From positions 76,409 through 94,796 of the forward strand of contig CAMPET010000252.1 of the NCBI GenBank assembly GCA_946803715.1: a DNA stretch of 18,388 nucleotides, given 5' to 3'. The position numbers and the translations under genes were made by a program. Under the pieces are notes generated by a model. It was not told where the DNA came from. It saw nothing but the letters and a program-made list of their open reading frames with translations, and did no database searches. The stretch comes from Beroe ovata. Lineage: Eukaryota > Ctenophora > Nuda > Beroida > Beroidae. Of the stretch, positions 1 through 8,796 are shown piece by piece (position 1 is the stretch's first letter; every line of letters begins with the position of its first letter).

Positions 1-574
1 TGATCACAGGAATCATAGTGAGATGAACAGTGGAATACAGTGTTTGGCCATTGTTTACTACATCCAAGTTGAGTATGTTTATTTTCAGTGAACAAAAGAG
101 TGTACGTTGCTACACAACCTGTACTGTATTTCCTAGACAAATGATGCAAACATACGTTCATCCCTTTAAAAACTCCCTCCCCCTTAGCAACCACAACCCA
201 GAAGCCATAACAAAACATGAAATGTGGAGTTTTAAAAACATCATCACTCCTGCATTTCCTGTGTGTACAGTTATACTCGTGTATAAAACACTCGTGTGTA
301 GCTGGCGATGAAAACATCTGTACTCACGTCTTGCTACAAGTGTGTGTGTGTGTATGTGTGTCTGTGTGTGTGTGTGTGTGTGTGTATTGAGTGAATGTGC
401 AAACAGTCGGAAGTAGAAATATACCAGCTAATTTCTGGGGGGTTTATCTTGGAGAATGTTGTTTTTTAGAAGTAACCAACAAAACCTGATAAGATAAATG
501 AACCTAGCCCAAGAATCGAAAAGGGTCCATCTTGGTTTTTTGGGCTACAAAAACTCCTATGATATGGCACTTAC
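1..574. other. Probable intron or downstream part of AT-hook/CXXC gene
   Basis: This stretch follows the strong splice donor of the CXXC exon (GTAAGT read on the minus strand just below 575). The exon that should complete the zinc finger, with the usual K-F-G-G stretch and the last two cysteines, was looked for on the minus strand here and not found, so it probably lies beyond the left edge. A TG microsatellite occupies about 342-386. The open frames at 30-311 (+) and 498-680 (+) have no recognisable protein character. Confidence 0.5.
342..386. repeat. TG microsatellite
   Basis: Nearly pure TG dinucleotide run with two interruptions, inside the presumed intron after the CXXC exon. Confidence 0.9.
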
Positions 575-669
575 CTTACAAAATACACACTCAGCACAGT
601 CATCAGTTCTCAGACAGTTTACACAGATTTTACACATTCTCATTGCACCACGCCCCCTTGTCGAGCTGC
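575..669 (-). CDS. CXXC zinc-finger exon (first half of the domain)
   Basis: On the minus strand this exon has a good acceptor (CTCTGCAG) and a near-perfect donor (AAG followed by GTAAGT). It encodes 31 residues after a split glycine codon. The six cysteines fit the first zinc cluster of a CXXC domain, preceded by a basic STRGRG stretch. The domain is cut by the intron just after the sixth cysteine and a lysine. The second zinc cluster is not in the window. Its phase fits the donor of exon 988-1105 exactly. Confidence 0.78.
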
Positions 670-3600
670 CTGCAGAGTAAATACCATGGTGACACTATTT
701 AACACAATGTGGTGATACCAGATTACCAGTTACACAGTGTGATACCATGTAACAGTGTACCATGTTCCATAGTGTGACACCATGTGACGCAGTGTGACAC
801 CATGTGACGCAGTGTGATACCATGTTACACAATGTAATATCATGTATTGATACCATGTCACACAATGTAATACCATGTAGTGATACCATGTTACACAGTG
901 TGACACCATGTGGTGATACCATGTTGCACAATGTAATACCATGTAGTGATACCATGTTACACCTGGATCAATCATTTGGGAACTGACCTCTCTTGCTTTC
1001 ATGTTCGAACTGCTGAGGACCGAGGGAATACTCGCCGGGGGAGGAGCGGTAGTTTACTCGGGCCCTTATCCCTGGGTTAGCTCCCCTTGTACGCGTGCCG
1101 CGACCCTGCCGAGAGATACGCACATGTCACATACACACATGTCACATACACACATGTCACATACACACATGTCACATAAACACATGTCACATACACACAT
1201 GTATACAGACACTGGACAATAAACATTGACGCACACGCCTCAGAGAAGCAAGATAGGCCCTCAATTCCATCATTAATCGATTCAGCGTCCGAGATTACGT
1301 GGGAAACGATGTCATTTGCATGAAAATGGGACAACGAAATTTTCATCATATTTTTCACCCAAAGTTGTTGAAATGAAAATCTCAGGATTGAGACACAAAA
1401 ACCGAAAAACAGCTTAGAAATTTTTATCCGGTAAAAGGGTTCCAAATGGGTCTTCCCAACTTAATTTTAGCCGTAGAATCCGAATTTGAAGGAATTTTTG
1501 GTCTAACTCATCTGCAAATTGGCAAAACTTTGAGTTTTGTACGAATGGTCACACAGATTAGAAATGAACGTTCACGCCTTAGGGCAGCAAGATAGACCCT
1601 CAATTCCATCGTTAATCGATTCAGCGTCCAAAATTACGTGGGAAACGATGTCATTTGCATGAAAATGGGACAACGAAATTTCATCATATTTTTCACCCAA
1701 AGTTGGCGACTACAGCCTGCTATTAGATATGAAGTACTCAATTCAGAAACACAATTGAAAAAAACAACTAGAAATTTTTATCACAGAAAGTATTTCAAAA
1801 TGTTACCAACCTAATTTTGGCCGTTGGATCCGAATTTGAAGGATTTTTTGGGCTCACTAGTCATGAAATTGGCGAACCTTTGATTCTTTAATAAAATTGA
1901 CAGATAGGAGACAAATCAGCATTCTCGCCTCAGATAAGCAAGATAGTCCCTAAACTCCATTGTTTCCCAAAATGACGATGGCAATTCTCCGAAAATCAGA
2001 GTAGAAAGCGAGTGGAATCGATAGCTTCCACCTCGAGACACATCATCTCATCTCATTCCCAGATGCAACACCGTCAAGGAGGGTCGACAAATTTTCTACC
2101 AATACGGAACATAAGGAGATATGTTTCCGGTCGTATTTTGACCGTTTATCACGAATCTGAAGGAGTTTCTGAGCTGTCTTATAGGGAAGATGGTGAAGAA
2201 CTATTTCGGTTTTATCCAAGTCCTGATTTATTGAATGAGGTATCCTATAGCGCATCGGAGAAGCAATATTGAGCTAAAATTCCGATTGCAATGCCAATCG
2301 GATTCAGCGCCCAATCTGAATCGGCGTACAAAATTACGTGAGAAAATTACGTTCCATTAGTATAAAAATGAAAAACGCAATTTTCGTCACATTTTTATTT
2401 CCAGTTGCCAAAATTAGAAACACGATATTTTGCCAAAAATCCATAAAACCGCCATCATAGATCAAAATTAAGGTATATTTGTTTCCAACACACATACACA
2501 CACACACACACANACACATACACACGCACAAAGGTACATACACACAAACACACAAAGGTACATAAGTTGTGACATTTGAACATCTTAAGAGTGTCTCGCT
2601 AGTTAGGAGCTCCACCTTTGACGTTATTCCTAACTCTTGCTATATCTCTCTCACTCTCTCCTTGTGATTGGCAATGTTAGACCACCCACCAATCGAGTGA
2701 CGTGTCTCCTTGACTACAGTGTAATGCTCTATAGTTAGTAAATCCCACTTTCAACCCAAAATTGTATTATATGATGGTGATTGGTGGTACTTCATGCTTA
2801 TTCTGGTACAAGTGGGCCGTGGGGGTTACAGCAATTGTCAATCATTAGTTTCTGTCCCATTGACTAGGTGTTATTGTTTCACTGTCCAATACATATATGA
2901 CTCAAACACATAACATTGGCCATGAAAAGGGAAGTTTTTTTAAAAATCGTCGAGACGAAATTAGTTATTGGTAGTTTTGAGATCACCCCAACTTTCGCCC
3001 GATTCATATCATTTTGAATGAACAGTTTTTGAATCAACATGTACACTATATGCTAAGTGTACACATCGAGTCTATAAAAAGGAAAGGAAAACCTCAAAAA
3101 AATTTAGACTAATCTTCTCTCAGGTAAATGTGTTTTTTAGAGTGAACACTTTTCTAATTAGATGAAGCTGTTCAAAATCGTGCTCAATGATGTACATCAC
3201 ACAAACAGAACCTCATGACTCTCTTATGTAAAAATATATCAAATGAACACTATATTCCAAACATATATATATTATATTGGGAATAATGCGTATTGTATAC
3301 AATGAACAATGAACATGATATGAAAGTGGCATACCCTTCTTTTTCCAGGGAAAAGAGATCCAGCGGGAAACACTGTTGAATCAAGTGCTTTAGCCAGAGT
3401 TGATTTATTCTTGCTTCCCCTTGGTCTCCCTCTTTTACCCCGTTTCTCAGTGACCACGTAACTCTGAAGTAAACAGTTGATTAAGTACGGAACTTTCAAG
3501 ATAAAATCAGCCCCATTTACTATCATAATACTCACATTTACAGTATTTGGTGATGAAGTTGTTCTCCCACTTTCACTGTATGTTGGTGATGGAATTTGAT

Positions 3601-4075
3601 CGATACAGGTAACTAAAGGAGGTCCAGTGCAAGGGGAGATAATGCATTCTGAGGGAGAGTGAACAGAGCTTTGATCTGATCCAGTTTTAGGAGAGTTATA
3701 GGGGGAGTTGAAATAGAGTTTAGATATGTCTGGAACATGTGGTGACAATGCAGCATCATGGCTTTTATCCCAAGAACCTTGCTTCACAGTAAAACCGCCA
3801 TTGGTGAAGCAGGGTTGTGCCTCCATTCTCGTTGATGAGTGCTCAGTAATTGGGATGAATGGCAATGAAACGGATTGAGAGAGTCTCATTGCCAAAGGCT
3901 GCTGAACTGAATAAGAATCTATATAACTGAAGGAGGATGAACTGTCATATGGTTGGATATTATCAAATCTGTCACTGTCCAAGGCATTCAAGGGATTTTG
4001 TGTATTTTCCATACTCTGAAATATGCAGTCACTGACTTTCCTGTCACACTTGCTTGCATCACCATAAAACTCCAT
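575..4075 (-). CDS. AT-hook and CXXC zinc-finger protein, N-terminal part (3' end outside window)
   Basis: Four minus-strand exons join in frame: 3536-4075, 3335-3463, 988-1105 and 575-669 (180, 43, 39 and 31 codons, with one codon split across the last junction). The ATG at 4073-4075 has an in-frame TAA six bases upstream, which supports this start. The first 180 residues are Ser/Pro/Gln-rich and look disordered. Exon 2 carries an AT-hook core (GKRGRPRGSKNK), which in known proteins binds the minor groove of AT-rich DNA. Exon 3 is Arg/Gly-rich. Exon 4 carries the first half of a CXXC zinc finger: six cysteines in C-x2-C-x2-C-x5-C-x2-C-x2-C order (MCKICVNC ... CAECVFC), closest by eye to the CFP1/KDM2/FBXL19 type that binds unmethylated CpG. 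An AT-hook ahead of a CXXC domain also recalls KMT2 (MLL). A nuclear chromatin role is inferred. The family cannot be settled because the C-terminal domains are missing. The 2.2-kb intron 1106-3334 might hide further small exons. Confidence 0.72.
677..960. repeat. Composite minisatellite (20-bp and 13-bp units)
   Basis: In the intron between the two last visible exons of the AT-hook/CXXC gene. Units of about 20 bp (of the form GTTACACAATGTAATACCAT) alternate with 13-bp units (GTAGTGATACCAT), giving a 33-bp higher-order repeat over roughly 820-957; the leftward part is more degenerate. The open frames here on both strands are products of the repeat. Confidence 0.85.
1121..1205. repeat. 15-bp minisatellite
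   Basis: Six copies of a 15-bp unit (CATGTCACATACACA, one copy with a substitution and the last one truncated). It begins 16 bases from the splice acceptor of exon 988-1105, so it lies in the polypyrimidine and branch-point side of that intron. Confidence 0.9.
1225..2470. repeat. Tandem copies of a roughly 340-bp interspersed repeat
   Basis: The landmark CGCCT followed by a cAGCAAGATAg block occurs at 1236, 1575 and 1926, giving periods of 339 and 351 bp. Each unit then has GATTCAGCGTCC, AATTACGTGGGAAACGATG, a GAAAATGGGACAACGAAATTT block and a later TCCGAATTTGAAGGA block. The third unit appears split: its head ends near 1960 and the GATTCAGCG to AGTTGCC part resumes at about 2300-2440. A diverged copy lies at 13195-13495. 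No coding capacity was recognised, so it may be a non-autonomous element or satellite-like repeat. Confidence 0.8.
1960..2295. mobile_element. Segment interrupting the third 340-bp repeat unit
   Basis: This stretch separates two parts of what reads as one repeat unit. It carries an 86-codon ORF (2012-2272, +) with an overlapping 70-codon ORF on the other strand. The ORF product is unrecognised. Near its right edge is a short imperfect palindrome, CCGATTG and CAATCGG around 2280-2300. It could be an inserted element or simply diverged unit sequence; no terminal inverted repeats or target duplication were identified with certainty. Confidence 0.35.
2488..2560. repeat. AC microsatellite with single-N assembly mark
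   Basis: Interrupted CA/AC tract, with an N at about 2513. The N suggests the repeat length is not resolved. Confidence 0.85.
3464..3535 (-). other. 72-bp intron without in-frame stop (AT-hook/CXXC gene)
   Basis: Donor GTGAGT after codon 180, acceptor TTACTTCAG before the AT-hook exon. The length is 24 codons and the frame stays open through it, so retention would insert 24 mostly hydrophobic residues just ahead of the AT-hook. The strong donor and pyrimidine-rich acceptor favour splicing. Confidence 0.6.
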
Positions 4076-4949
4076 AATTTATGCTTCAACTAAAACGTGA
4101 CTATCATGTTTAAAATCCTCTGTTGGAAATTATTTCACCGAAAATCTTGAACTGTGTCCCATATTATGCTCCATGTCTCCTGATGAGAATATAGGTATCT
4201 ATATTAAAATCAAAAGAGTATCTTAAAACATAGGTAATCAACTGTGGCAACAAATGGAGTTTAAGTGCAGCACTTTTTTGTACGGTGGTGGAAAAATACA
4301 AAATCTGGTAAAATGTTGAGCCAGAACTTTGATTTAAGGTCTTAGATTTCTGCAATTCGTGGTTTAGTACCCGAGATGATCAATGTTGATTATACAAGAG
4401 TGAGTTGATACAGCAGCAATCAGCATAGGAGTTGCATGTCCATATTTATTGAATGCTTCATTTCTCCATGTTTCTTCAGGGTATTTCTTTCAAGTCAACA
4501 GGGCTTATCCCAGGGTATTAGGTATTGTTTGATTGTATATTATCTTGTAACGGGCTTTAAGTGAAGATGGTTATAGACCCCTGGATTAGCTTCCCTCACA
4601 GTTACAAATCTCTCTAACACTGACAGTCGGGTAACTGAACGTTTTGTTTCAGCAAGATGGTTATGGAGTTTGATAGGGAACTTTTAATTCCCCTTTTAGC
4701 GAGTCCATGCAGGACATTTTTTAAAACTTTTTATGTAATGAATGTTACAATTTCAGAGTTATCATATTTAAATTTTTAAGATTTTGATGTATTTATTGGG
4801 GACTTACACTTGGTTACTAATTTGTGCATTGTAGGCAATCTGTAAATATACTAGATTTTAATAATAGTAATAATAATCATGTTTCTTATATCTATTGCAA
4901 CAGATGGGTTTTCAAGTATTAATATAAGAAAATTATTATAACTACAGTT
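4076..4949. other. Upstream region of the AT-hook/CXXC gene
   Basis: AT-rich non-coding sequence 5' of the minus-strand start codon. The promoter and 5' UTR of that gene should lie here. No clear TATA box, tandem repeat or coding exon was identified. Confidence 0.4.
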
Positions 4950-5172
4950 ATGCAGAAACACACACAAAATCATTCTCAGATGCAAACCGCTATACAGCTT
5001 GCATCAGCCGCCCAGCAATGCCAGACAACTCTGTTGTCCCTGCTTTTCACGATGTTTCAGGTCATGTCGATGATAGACCCTGTCGAGAATTTCGTTGCGC
5101 GCGCGCGCAAACTTATTCTCAGACGCAAACTTATTCTTAGACTTATTCTCTGACGCAAGCCGCTTCGCGGCT

Positions 5173-5294
5173 TGTAGGATTTTACCCTACCGTCGGTGCG
5201 CGCGATTTTCAATCCCTAACCCTAACCCTAACCCTAACCCTAACCCTTGCCAGGGATAAAATCCCTCCAGCAAGGGTAGGGTGAAATCCTACAA
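5173..5294. repeat. Inverted repeat flanking the telomeric array
   Basis: The left arm at about 5173-5192 (TTGTAGGATTTTACCCTAC) and the right arm at about 5276-5294 (GTAGGGTGAAATCCTACAA) are inverse complements with one mismatch. The telomeric repeats and a smaller AGGGATAAAATCCCT palindrome lie in the loop. Confidence 0.8.
5214..5247. repeat. Interstitial telomeric repeat, (CCCTAA)5
   Basis: Five perfect CCCTAA units plus a partial one, that is TTAGGG on the minus strand, the common metazoan telomere motif. It is internal: unique and genic sequence lies on both sides. Confidence 0.95.
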
Positions 5295-5858
5295 CTTCGC
5301 GGCTTGCATCAGCGGTCTAGCATCGCCAGACAACTCTTGCACGCGCCTTCATCCCCTTCGATTGAAGCGCGCGTGTTCCCACGCTTTGTGTGCACACGCT
5401 GCGCGCCCGCGCCTTTGTTCTACTCAGTGAACTGAAAAGTCGTAAAAAGGACCATGGAGTATTTGGGTCACGCGCGTGGAGTATTTCGGTCACGCAGCGC
5501 GAGCGCGAGAATACACGCTTCGTGGCCCAAATACTTATTTACACAATGCGCACTTTGCGCGGCGTTCCACATGTAACTCTGCATCTGAGCTTCATGTTCA
5601 CTGCGTGCTATTGCCTGATGTTATATCTTATCTGCCCACTGTTTCTCGCGCGCGCGGAAACACTTGAAAAATGAAACAGTGCTTGCCTGGCGATGCTAGG
5701 CCCAGCTGACGCGAGCCGCGAAGCGGCGAGCGCCAGCGAAATGAAATTCTCGACAGGGGCTATCATCGACAGCCAAAAACAGTGCGCATGTGAGTGTGCG
5801 CCGTGCGTCGCGCCTCCTAGCCCTCAGATCATCTGAGATCGGAGCCCAATTGTGCATG

Positions 5859-5890
<32 letters not shown>

Positions 5891-5929
5891 TTGTCTGGCG
5901 ATGCTAGACCGCTGATGCAAGCCGCGAAG
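5295..5929. mobile_element. Possible foldback element with 39-bp perfect inverted ends
   Basis: Positions 5295-5333 and 5891-5929 are perfect inverse complements over 39 bases, enclosing 557 bp. The arms start CTTCGCGGCTTGCATC and end GCCAGACAA. The interior includes a second imperfect stem (AGTATTTGGGTCACG near 5457 against CGTGGCCCAAATACT near 5520) and a GT microsatellite at 5861-5890. There is no transposase ORF. Perfect identity of the arms suggests recent formation or gene conversion. Confidence 0.5.
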
Positions 5930-6012
5930 CTTGTCAGATGTTATACCTGACCTGTTTCTCGCGCGCCTTCATCGAAGGCTTGGCTGTCGATGATAGCCCC
6001 TGTCGAGAATTT
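5744..6012. repeat. 31-bp perfect inverted repeat
   Basis: Positions 5744-5774 and 5982-6012 are perfect inverse complements over 31 bases (inner motif GACAGGGGCTATCATCGAC). A diverged direct copy lies near 5064-5093. It overlaps the right end of the 39-bp inverted repeat, so the two structures interleave. Confidence 0.85.
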
Positions 6013-6064
6013 TATTGCGCGCGCGCCGCAAATTATTCTCAGACAGGGGCTATGGAAAATGATC

Positions 6065-6095
6065 AAATCCACCTCCAAAATTTGGAGGTGGATTT
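6065..6095. repeat. Perfect short hairpin
   Basis: A 15-base arm (AAATCCACCTCCAAA), one spacer base, then its exact inverse complement. It sits at the right edge of the CpG-rich cluster. The role is unknown; it may be the core of a small MITE. Confidence 0.85.
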
Positions 6096-6619
6096 CTTGC
6101 GGCGCGCATTCTGAAAATCGATGAGAATTTTTCTTCATGACCTATGTTGATATATACATCATTAGAAAGCTCTGAATTTACTCATCACAATGATGTAAAA
6201 GTTTAGATCAAAGGAGCAAGTGATAAAAAGTTATGAATGTTATACTACCTGGGAACGCCGCGCATTATTTTTGGCGTTTCCCTTCTTTTTAGAAATTGCG
6301 AAAAAATTGCATTGGAAAGCCTAATTACTGGAATACTATGATTCGATACAAAGTACTGGATCCGTCTTGATTGCCTTATCCTCAGCTTATATTGCTCTAG
6401 GCTATGTTCTATGATAATCAGATACCCTCTAAACTGTTATCTGTGCTACTTATGATTGGATTGTCCATTGTTCTGGCTAAGAGTGACCTCAACAATTCAT
6501 TATGGTCAGTCCTTGTGTGATTACCATTTCACTGTACCACCTCTTTGATTTATCTTTGGGATAGTGATGAACTTTTCTACTACATATATTATTTAGCGAG
6601 CACTGCCTACTCTTTCAGA

Positions 6620-6875
6620 CANACACACTCACTCACACAAACACACACACACGCACAAACACACACACACACACACGCACAAACACACACATACACATGC
6701 ACAAACGCACATACACACGTTACACAGTCACACTCATGCATACGTCAACATGCACATACACGCATGCACAATGTAATGACATACTCAAACACACACTGAT
6801 CACACAAACAGACACATACGCACCCACAAACACAGACAACCAAACACAACACATACACACATACAGTCACTGTGC
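6620..6875. repeat. CA-rich low-complexity tract
   Basis: About 250 bp of CA/ACAC sequence with ACAT, CATGC and ACAG variants and an N near 6622. Long ORFs rich in Thr-His on both strands are repeat artefacts. Confidence 0.9.
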
Positions 6876-6924
6876 GTATGACTGCTTGACTGTATGAGAC
6901 AATCAGGTACCTACGCATGGTGCG

Positions 6925-7405
6925 TAGTGCTATGCGTGTTTGTGTCTCTTTGTGTATGTGCCTGTGTGCGTATGTTTGCGTTTGTCTGTGTCTGTGGGTG
7001 TGTGTGCTGTTGTGTGTAGGTATATGCTTGTGTCTGCGAACTGCGTGTGTGTCTGTGTTTGTGTGTGTATGTGTGTTTGTGCGTGTGTCTCTGTGAGTGT
7101 GTATGCTTGAGTTTGCGTGTGTATGTGTGNTGTGTGTGTGTCTGTGTGTGTGTGTGTACGTGTGTATGTAAATGTTGTTGTGTGTAATGTGTATACAAGT
7201 TTGTGCGTATTTATGTTGTGTCTGCGTGTCTGTGAGTACTGAGTTTCTGTGTATATGTCTGTGTCTGTGTCTGTGTATGTATGTTTTGTCTGTGTCTATG
7301 TATGTATGTTTGTGTCTGTCTGTGTCTGTGGGTGTGTGTGCTGTTGTGTGTACAATATGCTTGTGTCGGTGAGTTTCTGTGTCTATGATTGTGTCTGTGT
7401 GATTT
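6925..7405. repeat. TG-rich low-complexity tract with 334-bp offset duplication
   Basis: About 480 bp of TGTG/TCTG sequence, complementary in character to the preceding CA tract. A block of about 55 bp containing GTGTGCTGTTGTGTGTA occurs at 6984 and again at 7318, showing a segmental duplication within the tract. An N lies near 7130. Confidence 0.85.
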
Positions 7406-7715
7406 TTCATTAATCAGGCAATGAATCGACATATTCNAATTATGAAATTCTACAACTTTTTTTACAATATAAAATATAACAAATACCTATCCATTCAATT
7501 TAAATAAATTCACTATCGAATCAATTTAAAACAACCATCGGAATATGCAATAACAAATGTGCAATATTTTCATCCGTTGCTGAGAGCCAGTCGCAAAAGA
7601 CGTAGCAAAAGAATCACAAGACGTCACATAGTTTAGTAAAACCATGAGACGAAATTTTTCACACCCATACTCCTGCAAACATGGATGATGATCTCATATA
7701 AAATGAGAATCAAAG

Positions 7716-7893
7716 TCTATAAGAGAATGGTCTATAAGAGAATGGTCTTCTTGGGAGGGGCCCAAATGTTTTTGATCCCGTGACAGCGATTGACCAATGA
7801 AAACATGGAAACAACCAAATCAATGAAAATATGGACACCCTGTCACATGATCGAAGCATCTGTTACCCCTCCCTAAGAATACCATTCTCTATA
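7716..7893. mobile_element. MITE-like element with imperfect terminal inverted repeats
   Basis: The left arm from 7731 (TCTATAAGAGAATGG, then CTTCTTGGGAGGGG, then GATCCCGTGACAG) is the imperfect inverse complement of the right arm ending near 7893 (CTGTCACATGATC, then CCCCTCCCTAAGAAT, then CCATTCTCTATA). The arms are about 55-60 bp each, around a short AT-rich loop. A tandem 15-bp copy of the left tip lies at 7716-7730. There is no coding capacity. Confidence 0.65.
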
Positions 7894-8022
7894 AAACACA
7901 CCATCATATCATATCAGACAATTAAATTTGCTTATTACTCAATACTCATAGTTTACGTATTATGCTAGGTATAGTTTTTTACAGCCGAGTTTTTGGAGAG
8001 CGAGAGTTGGGCTGCATCTATA
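7894..8022. other. Downstream region of the aminotransferase gene
   Basis: Minus-strand 3' flank after the TGA at 8023-8025. The 3' UTR and poly(A) site should lie here. Only a weak AATAAG-like hexamer was noticed near 7930; no canonical AATAAA was found. Confidence 0.3.
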
Positions 8023-8759
8023 TCACTCGGAGTATTCATGAGAGTGAGCAGCGCGGTATTGAGAGCTGCTGCCGCTGTATTGGCGGACAATGTCAGCTAG
8101 CCGGATCACCGCTTCCTCAATTCGGTCCCCCGGTATTTGACTGAACGCTAGCCGAATGTAGGGCGAGGGAGAGTTGTCGGTCGAGAATGCAACTCCTGGC
8201 GGGCAATCATATGAGTTGCACATACGAGTTGGGGGAAGAATATCCACGAGGAAATAATATAGACAGCTTTAAAAGTTACTGTAAGAGTATGTGATAGTAA
8301 CGATAGTATGGGATTGCTATGGGAGTGGGAACCGTGCGTTCTGAGGGAATTGAAGCTGTGCGTTCTGCGGGAAGTCCTAATGACTGGAGATTGTTACCTG
8401 GGACGAAAGCAACACCCTGATCCATTGCAAGAGGAGCTAGTTTTGATGTGTCTGACACAGTTTCCAGCTTCACCCAGATAAACATTCCAGCCTGGGTAAT
8501 ACTACTTGTAATACCCATTTCTCGACTCTTCACTAATACCAATAATGTGTCATAATTTACATATGAGAAACACATGACTCAACATCATTGAAAAACTCAC
8601 GAAACACACACCTGTGGCACAACCCAACTCCCCAAGTCAGTCATGTGCTTATCAAGAGCAGACACTAGGATGTCCCTCTGTTCTCGATAAAACCCTGCTA
8701 TTTCCCGGGAATGTGCCATCAGCCCCTCCACACCCACCTCGTGAAAAAAGCCGTGTTAG

Positions 8760-8796
<37 letters not shown>

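Larger units (their letters stand above)
1106..3334 (-). other. Large intron of AT-hook/CXXC gene, repeat-filled
   Basis: Lies between the donor after the AT-hook exon (AGAAGG then GTATGC on the minus strand) and the acceptor of the Arg/Gly-rich exon (CTCGGCAG). At 2.2 kb it is far longer than the other introns in the window. It contains a 15-bp minisatellite, tandem copies of a roughly 340-bp repeat, an inserted segment with a small ORF, and an AC microsatellite. No exon was recognised in 2640-3334, which is AT-rich. Confidence 0.6.
4950..6130. repeat. CpG-rich cluster of nested inverted and direct repeats
   Basis: This region differs sharply from its AT-rich flanks, with many GCGCGC runs. 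A TCTAGCATCGCCAGACAA-type module and its reverse complement recur at about 4997-5036, 5295-5333, 5683-5721 and 5891-5929. A GTCGATGATAGCCCC-type module recurs at about 5067, 5744-5774 (inverted) and 5982-6012. The short palindrome GCAAGCCGCTTCGCGGCTTG lies near 5155. The layout looks like foldback or MITE elements inserted into one another. The open frames here show no protein character. Confidence 0.75.

Noticed and set aside
480-574. Possible next exon of the CXXC gene starting after TTTTGTAG near 547
   Set aside because: The frame lacks the KFGG segment and the remaining cysteines of a CXXC domain.
677-960. CRISPR-like alternation of repeat units
   Set aside because: The 20-bp and 13-bp units are related to each other, there are no unique spacers, and the genome is eukaryotic.
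695-1002. Overlapping ORFs with repeated MVSLHGITLC-type peptides
   Set aside because: They arise in several frames from the composite minisatellite within an intron.
3272-3334. Continuation of the AT-hook ORF after KRR
   Set aside because: A good donor (AGG then GTATGC) precedes it, the tail is unlike the basic exon, and splicing to 988-1105 keeps phase.
5390-5674. Two plus-strand ORFs of 94 and 63 codons
   Set aside because: They lie in the inverted-repeat cluster, overlap each other in different frames and resemble no family.
6745-7410. Long minus-strand ORF of 221 codons rich in Thr and His
   Set aside because: It is translated CA/TG repeat with an N inside; there is no domain, and similar frames exist on the other strand.
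8492-8575. ORF extension with a Met start ahead of the AGMFIWVK exon
   Set aside because: It is intron sequence; a clear acceptor (TTACCCAG) precedes the conserved exon, and family homology begins there.
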